This document shows, in pieces, positions 1-5,386 of a stretch of 8,558 nt of DNA (the first letter of the stretch is position 1; each line of letters opens with the position of its first letter). Origin of the DNA: Candidatus Kuenenia stuttgartensis (GTDB lineage: Bacteria; Planctomycetota; Planctomycetia; Isosphaerales; Isosphaeraceae); NCBI GenBank assembly GCA_945874095.1, contig CAMCFM010000150.1, positions 1 through 8,558 of the forward strand. The letters are read 5' to 3'. Under the pieces are notes generated by a model that was given only the letters and a program-made list of their open reading frames with translations, did not search any database and had not been told where the DNA came from. The position numbers and the translations under genes were made by a program.

Positions 1-8
1 ATCTAGTG

Positions 9-236
9 CCCCCTCAAGCCTTATAAATGGGGTAGTTCCTGTAGGGTGGGGTGAAGCCCACCTTTCGCAAATCCATGTGGAATGTCTGTACAATGAATCA
101 TCGATTGCGTTTCATACACTATAAAACACATGATTTTCAACTTACGAATGACTGGATAAATCGACGTCATCCGTTCGCGCCACGAATGGTGGGCTTCACC
201 CCACCCTACTACCCCCTCAAGCCTTATAAATGGGGT
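9..236. repeat. pair of 25-bp direct repeats flanking an inverted-repeat element
   Basis: An identical 25-bp sequence occurs at 9-33 and again at 212-236, in the same orientation, 203 bp apart. Each copy starts with CCCCC, ends with GGGGT and has the core CTCAAGCCTTATAAAT, so it can also fold as a short C4/G4 hairpin. The copies bracket the inverted-repeat element at 41-209. The left copy ends 7 bp before that element and the right copy begins 2 bp after it. The layout suggests either an element inserted beside a duplicated sequence or one composite repeat. No coding frame here looks real. Confidence 0.8.
41..209. mobile_element. MITE-like element with 22-bp terminal inverted repeats
   Basis: Positions 41-62 and 188-209 are perfect 22-bp inverted repeats (core GGGTGGGGTGAAGCCCACC). 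If one mismatch is allowed, the arms extend to about 27 bp. They enclose about 125 bp of AT-richer, apparently non-coding DNA. There is no transposase frame and no clear target-site duplication (CT on the left, TA on the right), so the element would be non-autonomous if it is mobile at all. The arm resembles GGTGGGCTTCACCCCACC-type repeats I associate with planctomycete genomes. That family link comes from memory and was not checked. The alternative is a pair of dispersed repeats that happen to face each other. Confidence 0.45.
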
Positions 237-352
237 GGTTTGCTCTGGAGTCTCCTCCGGAACCCAAAAGATCAATGGTTAAGGGTTTATGGATGTCCAG
301 AGGAGATGCCTGGTGCCGCCCGCCTACCCAACAATCTTGACTTGACGGAGCA

Positions 353-423
353 CTAGCCGGTCTTAACGCTAGCCCCGGTTGGGTTGAATATGCGGAACCG
401 GGGCTAGCGCCAAGACCGGCTAG
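353..423. repeat. large CTAGCC palindrome, copy A (complete)
   Basis: The arms 353-380 and 396-423 are 28-bp inverted repeats with two adjacent mismatches (AA at 365-366 against the GG expected). They enclose a 15-nt loop. The outer end reads CTAGCCGGTCTT and the inner end GCTAGCCCCGGTT. The same palindrome family recurs at 5208-5283 and, as a half copy, at 5321-5350. This copy lies 66 bp beyond the dnaE stop on the transcribed side, so as RNA it would form a very stable hairpin in the dnaE 3' region. No T-tract follows it, so it is not a classic intrinsic terminator. A dispersed REP-like element or a transcript-end stabiliser are both plausible. Confidence 0.85.
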
Positions 424-458
424 CAAAACATTTTTATCAGGCGTGAGTGAGCAATAGA

Positions 459-485
459 AGCAGGTGGGATGCATCTCACCCTGCT
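459..485 (-). terminator. hairpin just downstream of dnaE, possible terminator
   Basis: Beginning 3 nt after the dnaE stop (489-491), the minus strand carries AGCAGG paired with CCTGCT. The stem continues through TGGGA/TCTCA with one wobble pair and one bulged base, and closes on a TGCA loop, giving about 11 pairs. The following minus-strand bases (TTCTATTGC) are only weakly T-rich. It may act as a weak or Rho-assisted terminator, or as a 3'-end protecting hairpin. Confidence 0.5.
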
Positions 486-488
486 TTG

Positions 489-3400
489 TTAGTCGTCGTC
501 GCCGATGAGCATCATTTCGGCTTCCATCGGATCTTCTGACCACGATTCTTTGCCATTGCCTGTATCATTCGATTCGTCAGGCTTTTCCGTCGCCAGACTT
601 CGTGTGATTCCGCCTGGCCCAAGCACTCGAACGGACTCAGCCCCGAGCAATTGGCGAAGCCGGGCGATCAACGCAGCATCGTATTTCACCTTGATCGACG
701 GGCCGGCTTTGTAAATTGCTCGATTTGTTCCTCCAAACTGAAGCATCTCAAAATAGATTTCAAGGCTGCCTGGATAGCCTTGCAAAGCCTCTTGAACCAG
801 TCGCAAGTGGCGTTCCTCAGTTGTCTTGCTATCAAAACTCAGCACCAGACCACGCGCCAATGAAGCTTCCGCCAACTCCACCGGCATGACTCTGGAAATG
901 ATCAGCTCGGCAGGGTCCCGACGTCTATCCACAGTTCCTGCAACAAACACGACGGCATCCTCCAAAATCAAGGCTTCATTCTTGGCAAAATCTTCCGGCC
1001 AAAGCATGGCATTGATCGAACCTGTGAGATCCTCGAACCTCAACTTGCCCATCCTGGTCAATCCTGATCGACTTTTCGAAACGTTCCGAACCTGTACTTC
1101 ACTCATCAAACCGCCCAGAATGACTTCCTGCTTATCTCCAACCGTCGAGAGTTTGTTCACGGAATGTGTCGCCAAAGCCTGAATTTGACCAGAATAACTC
1201 GTGAGCGGGTGACTTGAGAAGTAAAATCCAAGGATCTTCTTCTCTTCCGCAAGTTTAATGTTTTCAGGCAGTTCGGCAATATCAGGCAATGCAAACTGGA
1301 CATCTTTGACAGGCGAACCGGCCGATGCTGATGCAAAGCTGTCGAACAAACTGGTCTGTCCGCGTTTTTTGTCCGCCAGAGCCGATTGGCTCGCCTGCAT
1401 CGCTCGTGGCAAGACTGCGAGCAATTGGGCCCGTTTGGCGCCGAAGCTGTCAAACGCTCCACCTTTAATCAGGGTATCCACTGCCCCTTGCGTAACCACT
1501 GTTGGAGGAACACGTTCAAGAAAATCGTCCAGGCTTAGGAATGATCCGCCCTTGGTGCGAGCGTCGACAATCGCATCGACCGCTTTCAGGCCAACGCCCT
1601 TCATGGCAGCCATCGAGAAATGGATCCTGCCTTTTTCCGTAACCCTGAATCCAGCTTCACTTTGATTCACATCCGGAGGCTTGACCTCAATCCCCATTCG
1701 GCGTGCGTCGTCGATGTGCTCCGTGAGTTTGTCACGGTCAGAACCATCGATTTCGCTCGAAAGCAGGGCGGCCATGAACTCCGTTGGATAGTGAGACTTC
1801 AAATAGGCTGTGTGGTAGGCCACCAGGGCGTAGGCTGTCGAGTGCGACTTGTTGAAACCATAGCCACCGAAGAACTCAATCAGGTCGAAGATTTCCCGGG
1901 CCCGAACCGCGTCCAGCCCCTGCTCTCCAGCGCCTTTGATAAACGCTTCGCGGCCGGCTGCGATCACGTCTGTCTTTTTCTTCGAGATCGCTTTGATGGT
2001 GGCATAGGCTGTGGAAAGTTCGATACTGCCCAGGCGGTTCAAAATCCGCATGACCTGCTCTTGATAGACCATGACCCCGTGAGTCTCTTCAAGAATTTCT
2101 TTCATCACCGGGTGAGGGTAATCGGGCACCTCACGCTTGTGCTTACGATTCACGTAAGCATCAACCATGCCACCGTTTAGAGGGCCTGGACGATACAGGG
2201 CGTTGGTGGCGATGATGTCGGCAAAAACGTCGGGCTTCATCTTGATCAGAAGGTCGCGGATACCCGACGACTCGAGCTGAAAGACGCCCTTGGTCTCGCC
2301 TCTCTGCAAAAGGGCGTAAGTGTCCGGGTCGTCCAGTGGAACGCTATTAAGATCAATGGGAGCATCAGGATAGCGACGATTGATCAGCCTTACGGCCCGG
2401 TCCAGAATCGTGAGGTTTCTGAGACCAAGGAAGTCCATTTTCAGGAGACCGGCTTTTTCCACATCGCCCATGTCCCACTGGGTGGTGATGACTTCTTTAT
2501 CTTTATCTTTATTCGGCAACTTCTGGAGCGGGACGAGGTCTTGCAGGGGCCGGTCGGCGATCACCACACCGGCGGCGTGGGTGCCTGCACTGCGAGCCAG
2601 ACCTTCGAGCTGCATGGCCATCTGGATCATCTTGTCGATGTCCTGATCTGCGGCACAAATCCTGCGCAGCTCAGGTTCAGCCTTGAGGGCGGCATCGATC
2701 GAAATATTGAGCGTTTTGGGGATCAGGTTGGTGATCTGGTTGACGCGTGCCAGAGGGATGTTCAGCACCCGGCCCACGTCTTTGATCGCCGCCTTGGCCG
2801 CCATCGTGCCAAAGGTGCCGATCTGGGCGACGTTGGCCTCTCCATATTTACGTCTGACGTATTCGATCACTTCGTAGCGACGCTCCTGACAGAGGTCGAT
2901 ATCGATATCCGGCGCCTCAGCCCGATTCGGGTCAAGGAATCGTTCGAACAGGAGGTCATATTTCAACGGGCAAACGTGTGACAAACCCAGCAGGTAGCTG
3001 ACCAGAGCGCCACAGGCCGATCCCCGGGCGAGGCTTGGGATACCGGCTTCGCGGCCAAACCGGACGAAGTCCCAGACGATCAGGAAGTAGCTGGCAAAGC
3101 CCATCCTGTTGATAATTCCAAGCTCATGCTCAAGCCGGTCGCGGGCCCCTTCCGGAGGGCTATCGACATAGCGATTTTTAAAGCCCGTTTCACAAAGCTC
3201 GCGTAGAAAAGCTTCTGGAGTCTTTTCTTCAGGCGGCTGGAATGAGGGAAACTGGCGAACACCGATGCCGGCGGACTTGTAAAATTCTTCGACCGATTCC
3301 GCGATCAGAGCCGTTTGTTTGAGTGCTTCGGAATGAGCGGGCATGACCGCATACATTTCCTCGGGCGAGCGAATGTAAAAATCTTCGGTATCAAACTTCA

Positions 3401-4121
3401 TCCGGTTTGGATCGTCGAAGGTCTTACCCATATTGACACAAAGCAGAACGTCGTGTGCTTTGGCGTCGGCTTTAGTCAGGTAGTGGGCATCGCTGGTGCC
3501 GACCAGGGGAAGGCCCATACGGTTGGCAACTTCGATTACGCCTGCGTTAGTTTCGCGCTGGATGGGAACGCCGTTGTCCTGAATCTCGACGAAGAAATTC
3601 TCTTTGCCGAAGATTTTCGTATACCAGGCGCAAAGTGCTTCAGCGTCGGACTTTTTGTTATTCAGAACCAGATCAGCAAGTTCGCTGGAGCAGCATCCTG
3701 AGAGGCATATCAGGCCTTCTGAGTGCTGTTCAAGAATTTCTTTGTCGATACGGGGGCGGTAATAATAGCCTTCAAGAAACGCTTTGCTGGAGAGCCTGAT
3801 CAGGTTACGGAGGCCGGTTCCATTTTTGGCCAGAAGGGTCAGGTGGAAGGCGTATTCCTTGCCATTGCAGCCACCGAGGGTGCGTTCCGAACGGCGACCT
3901 GGGGCGATATAAGCTTCCATACCGATAATCGGCTTGATCCCGATGGCCTTGGCTTCTTTGAGAAGTTCCATGGCTCCGTAGAGGTTACCGTGATCGGTCA
4001 CAGCCACGGCCGGCATTCCGAATTCTTTACACTTGGCGACTAGTTCCGGCACCCGGTTGGCACCGTCCAGCAGGCTATAGTGTGTGTGGCAATGAAGATG
4101 CACAAATGGCTGGTGAGCCAT
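489..4121 (-). CDS. dnaE: DNA polymerase III alpha subunit (replicative polymerase)
   Basis: This is the catalytic subunit of the chromosomal replicase, 1,210 residues long, slightly longer than the roughly 1,160 usual in E. coli. The N-terminal PHP domain (about 1-280) begins HLHCHTHYSLLDG. All nine metal-site positions known from DnaE1-type PHP exonucleases appear present: H10, H12, D19, H44 (TDHG), E69 (MEAY), H93, C143, D211 and H213. The palm follows, with PDIDID (D405, D407) and KMDFLG (D563) supplying the catalytic acidic residues. Other landmarks are NALYRPGPLNGG (about 640-651) and GGYGFNKSHSTAYA (about 752). QTSLF at 922-926 fits a beta-clamp-binding motif. An OB-fold covers about 1000-1080, and the protein ends in an acidic tail of about 30 residues. 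The start at 4121 is chosen because GAGG lies 8 nt upstream and MAHQPFVHLH matches the family N-terminus. An ATG 24 codons earlier sits inside a hairpin and adds no conserved sequence. Confidence 0.97.
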   Translation of the reverse strand: MAHQPFVHLHCHTHYSLLDGANRVPELVAKCKEFGMPAVAVTDHGNLYGAMELLKEAKAIGIKPIIGMEAYIAPGRRSERTLGGCNGKEYAFHLTLLAKNGTGLRNLIRLSSKAFLEGYYYRPRIDKEILEQHSEGLICLSGCCSSELADLVLNNKKSDAEALCAWYTKIFGKENFFVEIQDNGVPIQRETNAGVIEVANRMGLPLVGTSDAHYLTKADAKAHDVLLCVNMGKTFDDPNRMKFDTEDFYIRSPEEMYAVMPAHSEALKQTALIAESVEEFYKSAGIGVRQFPSFQPPEEKTPEAFLRELCETGFKNRYVDSPPEGARDRLEHELGIINRMGFASYFLIVWDFVRFGREAGIPSLARGSACGALVSYLLGLSHVCPLKYDLLFERFLDPNRAEAPDIDIDLCQERRYEVIEYVRRKYGEANVAQIGTFGTMAAKAAIKDVGRVLNIPLARVNQITNLIPKTLNISIDAALKAEPELRRICAADQDIDKMIQMAMQLEGLARSAGTHAAGVVIADRPLQDLVPLQKLPNKDKDKEVITTQWDMGDVEKAGLLKMDFLGLRNLTILDRAVRLINRRYPDAPIDLNSVPLDDPDTYALLQRGETKGVFQLESSGIRDLLIKMKPDVFADIIATNALYRPGPLNGGMVDAYVNRKHKREVPDYPHPVMKEILEETHGVMVYQEQVMRILNRLGSIELSTAYATIKAISKKKTDVIAAGREAFIKGAGEQGLDAVRAREIFDLIEFFGGYGFNKSHSTAYALVAYHTAYLKSHYPTEFMAALLSSEIDGSDRDKLTEHIDDARRMGIEVKPPDVNQSEAGFRVTEKGRIHFSMAAMKGVGLKAVDAIVDARTKGGSFLSLDDFLERVPPTVVTQGAVDTLIKGGAFDSFGAKRAQLLAVLPRAMQASQSALADKKRGQTSLFDSFASASAGSPVKDVQFALPDIAELPENIKLAEEKKILGFYFSSHPLTSYSGQIQALATHSVNKLSTVGDKQEVILGGLMSEVQVRNVSKSRSGLTRMGKLRFEDLTGSINAMLWPEDFAKNEALILEDAVVFVAGTVDRRRDPAELIISRVMPVELAEASLARGLVLSFDSKTTEERHLRLVQEALQGYPGSLEIYFEMLQFGGTNRAIYKAGPSIKVKYDAALIARLRQLLGAESVRVLGPGGITRSLATEKPDESNDTGNGKESWSEDPMEAEMMLIGDDD

Positions 4122-4129
4122 AGAAAAAG

Positions 4130-4133
4130 CCTC
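4130..4133 (-). promoter_or_regulatory. dnaE ribosome binding site
   Basis: GAGG on the minus strand, within GACGAGG, lies 8 nt before the ATG at 4121. This favours that start over the in-frame ATG at 4193. Confidence 0.7.
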
Positions 4134-4158
4134 GTCCCGAGGGTGGGAGAATCGCCTT

Positions 4159-4213
4159 AGCGTCCTCCGTCCGACGCTCGTCTTGAGCGGCATGGCGGTT
4201 CCTGAGCCATGCC
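4159..4213 (-). promoter_or_regulatory. two adjacent hairpins in the dnaE leader
   Basis: Two inverted repeats lie 37-93 nt upstream of the dnaE start. At 4159-4178, AGCGTC pairs with GACGCT around an 8-nt loop. At 4189-4213, GGCATGGC pairs perfectly with GCCATGCC around a 9-nt loop. The second shares the GCCATG/CATGGC stem with the duplicated repeat at 4418-4498, so it may be a member of a dispersed repeat family and not a control element specific to dnaE. Whether it lies in the transcript is unknown, because no promoter could be placed with confidence between here and 4587. Confidence 0.55.
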
Positions 4214-4417
4214 CGACCTACTCGTATGTAGTCATATTGGGGCCGTGCGGGGGTGAAGTCCAGACATTCCCGCCCAACAAATTCCAAGATGGTTCAGAAC
4301 CTCTTTCCCACCCTCAGATTTGGACTTGGTAAAACATTTGAAGGATTTTGCCGGGCCACACATGGAACAGGTTGAGACTGACGGCAAGGGTTTGATCGAG
4401 GATTTTTCAGACAGGGC
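4214..4417. other. intergenic stretch upstream of dnaE, little recognised
   Basis: This part of the roughly 470-bp gap between dnaE and the Phd-like gene presumably holds the dnaE promoter, but no -35/-10 pair stands out on the minus strand. The only structure seen is the small palindrome GGTTCAGAACC at 4291-4301. Short open frames on both strands show no recognisable protein character and no ribosome binding site. Confidence 0.5.
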
Positions 4418-4498
4418 CAAAGCCCGCCATGTCAGGGGGCATGGCCTAGATCACAATACAGTCAAAGCCCGCCATGTCAGGGGGCATGGCCTAGATCA
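4418..4498. repeat. two identical 36-bp repeats, 45-bp period, each with a hairpin
   Basis: A 36-bp sequence at 4418-4453 is repeated without change at 4463-4498, with a 9-bp linker (CAATACAGT). Each unit contains GCCATGTCAGGGGGCATGGC, a 6-bp inverted repeat around an 8-nt loop. The same GCCATG stem occurs, 8 bp long, in the dnaE leader at 4189-4213. The period is a multiple of three, which keeps a short plus-strand frame open, but that frame has no other sign of coding. It looks like a recent local duplication of a dispersed palindromic repeat. Confidence 0.85.
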
Positions 4499-4545
4499 AC
4501 ATGTTGTCGATTTGAAGCGGATGAATCGACGTTAGGCTCGGCCCC

Positions 4546-4572
4546 AAATCTCAAGCTCAAAACTTCAGATTT
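4546..4572 (-). terminator. hairpin downstream of the Phd-like gene, weak terminator candidate
   Basis: AAATCT-C-AAG pairs with CTT-C-AGATTT around a 7-nt loop, with a single C/C mismatch, 15 nt past the stop of the small gene. The stem is AT-rich and no T-tract follows on the minus strand, so its role as a terminator is doubtful. Confidence 0.3.
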
Positions 4573-4587
4573 ACGAACGAGAACTGT

Positions 4588-4932
4588 TTAGCGGGCGGCT
4601 TTGGCTCGTAACTTCTTACGTGATTTCGGCGATTTTTTGACTGGAGCTTTAACGGGTGCCCGCTCTACAACACTTTCGCGTTTCTTTTCGACGGAAACCT
4701 TTCCAGTCTCGGTCTTTGTCAATTCCGACAATTCCTGGCCCAGTTTTTTATCCAGCTCACAAACCTGCTTCACGAGAGCCGCAAATGCTTCGGCGCCAAG
4801 CATTACGGCCCTTGGCTTGGAATGGATTGTCAGAACGAGTCTTGAGGTCGAATCGGTCAGTTCCTCCAAAATTCTCGGCAGTTCCCGATGCAGTTCGCGC
4901 GAACCCAAATAGCGCACAGACGACTGTGACAT
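4588..4932 (-). CDS. Phd/YefM-like antitoxin-fold protein with basic tail
   Basis: This is a protein of 114 residues. Residues about 5-60 resemble the Phd/YefM antitoxin fold: an opening beta strand (SVRYLGSRE), an amphipathic helix (LHRELPRILEEL), then LVLTIHSKPRAVMLGAEAF, which fits the family pattern of a strand, a K-P turn, a strand and a helix. Proteins of this family usually bind an operator and neutralise a toxin encoded next door. Here no toxin frame is found on either side, so it is either an orphan or a transcription factor-like relative. The last 40 or so residues are rich in Lys, Ala and Val with KAPVKKSP-type runs, reminiscent of histone H1-like or DNA-binding tails. The start at 4932 is preferred because the promoter candidate at 5006-5034 lies upstream and homology begins just after it. 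The ribosome binding site is weak (GGA, about 8 nt before the ATG). An upstream in-frame TTG at 5034 would fall inside the promoter. The family call is moderately sure, the function uncertain. Confidence 0.65.
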   Translation of the reverse strand: MSQSSVRYLGSRELHRELPRILEELTDSTSRLVLTIHSKPRAVMLGAEAFAALVKQVCELDKKLGQELSELTKTETGKVSVEKKRESVVERAPVKAPVKKSPKSRKKLRAKAAR

Positions 4933-4971
4933 AGTCAATTCCAGATCAATAGATATGTAGGGGATTTTCAA

Positions 4972-4987
4972 CGGAGATGAGACTCCG
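4972..4987 (-). promoter_or_regulatory. small inverted repeat in the leader of the Phd-like gene
   Basis: CGGAG and CTCCG are separated by 6 nt, between the promoter candidate and the start codon. Phd-family proteins commonly bind palindromes near their own promoter, so this could be an operator, but a 5-bp arm can easily occur by chance. Confidence 0.25.
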
Positions 4988-5005
4988 CCGGCATGAGATA
5001 GTGTT

Positions 5006-5034
5006 AAATTATCCTGATTAACGCAATTCGTCAA
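5006..5034 (-). promoter_or_regulatory. sigma70-type promoter candidate for the Phd-like gene
   Basis: On the minus strand TTGACG (5029-5034) matches five of six -35 consensus bases. TAATTT (5006-5011) follows at 17 bp. An overlapping GATAAT (5008-5013), a better -10, sits at 15 bp. The region is AT-rich, and initiation near 5000 would give a leader of about 65 nt. Confidence 0.4.
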
Positions 5035-5178
5035 TCAAGTTTTAAGTTTTACTCATAAAAAAACAGTCGGTAAGACATCAAATCAGCTCATTCAGCAGGC
5101 AAAGAGATTGGTTTCGTAATTCAGGAATGACAGGTCGCTGCTAAGGAACGGGCAGGAAATAACTTCCGTTTTTTAGCG
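5035..5178. other. intergenic, nothing recognised
   Basis: AT-rich DNA between the promoter candidate and the palindrome cluster. A run of seven T on the minus strand (within 5057-5066) has no stable hairpin in front of it, so no terminator is called. No protein-like frame was found. Confidence 0.5.
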
Positions 5179-5203
5179 AACCGTAGCCAAGCCCAACGCG
5201 GCT
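5179..5203. repeat. possible decayed arm of the CTAGCC palindrome
   Basis: Read on the minus strand, this 25-bp stretch starts AGCCGC and ends GGTT like the right arm of copy B. By my alignment it matches that arm at 17 of 25 positions. It may be a worn relic of the same repeat family, or chance similarity. Confidence 0.3.
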
Positions 5204-5207
5204 GTTG

Positions 5208-5283
5208 TCTAGCCGGGCCTGGCGCTAGCCCCCGGTTGGGTTTCTATATCGAAGAAACCGGGGGCTAGCGCCCTGCGGCTAGA
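5208..5283. repeat. large CTAGCC palindrome, copy B (complete)
   Basis: The left arm 5208-5237 and right arm 5256-5283 pair over TCTAGCCG at the outside and 16 bp (GCGCTAGCCCCCGGTT) at the inside, with a short unpaired internal section where the arms differ in length. The loop is about 18 nt. Compared with copy A at 353-423, the inner GCTAGCCCC-GGTT and outer CTAGCCGG are kept while the middle and loop vary, as expected for a family maintained by its secondary structure. It lies about 100 bp beyond the kinase stop on the transcribed side. Confidence 0.85.
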
Positions 5284-5320
5284 TTCAAACCCGGAAACTG
5301 TGGGATAGCGCCATGCTTAT

Positions 5321-5350
5321 CTAGCCGGGCTTGGCGTTAGCCCCGGTTGG
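5321..5350. repeat. CTAGCC palindrome, copy C (left arm only)
   Basis: CTAGCCGGGC-TTGGCG-TTAGCCCCGGTTGG matches the left arms of copies A and B, but no right arm follows. The sequence runs straight on to the kinase 3' end, 37 bp away. A stretch to its left (about 5288-5320, with TAGCGCCATGC) resembles a decayed right arm. This suggests two elements in tandem, of which the second was truncated. Confidence 0.7.
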
Positions 5351-5386
5351 TTGGTTTTGAAGACGGCAAGTTGATCTTAAGAAATA

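Noticed and set aside
51..356. Plus-strand frame of 101 codons at the left end
   Set aside because: It runs through the inverted and direct repeats and has no family resemblance or good start signal.
4418..4498. Two 36-bp identical repeats with a short spacer, resembling a minimal CRISPR array
   Set aside because: The spacer is only 9 bp, there are just two units, each has its own internal hairpin, and there are no cas genes nearby.
4320..4535. Small plus-strand frame with an internal protein repeat
   Set aside because: The repeat in the protein simply reflects the 45-bp DNA period. There is no ribosome binding site or protein-like composition.
4933..5034. Upstream TTG start that would add 34 residues to the Phd-like protein
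   Set aside because: The TTG is part of the -35 promoter candidate, the added residues show no family similarity, and ATG 4932 is immediately followed by the conserved domain.
5040..5070. T-run on the minus strand as an intrinsic terminator for the kinase gene
   Set aside because: No stable GC-rich hairpin precedes the T-run, and it lies more than 300 bp from the kinase stop.
4122..5386. Toxin gene to pair with the Phd-like protein
   Set aside because: Neither flank contains a frame of suitable size with toxin-like sequence. The flanks consist of repeats and short shadow frames.
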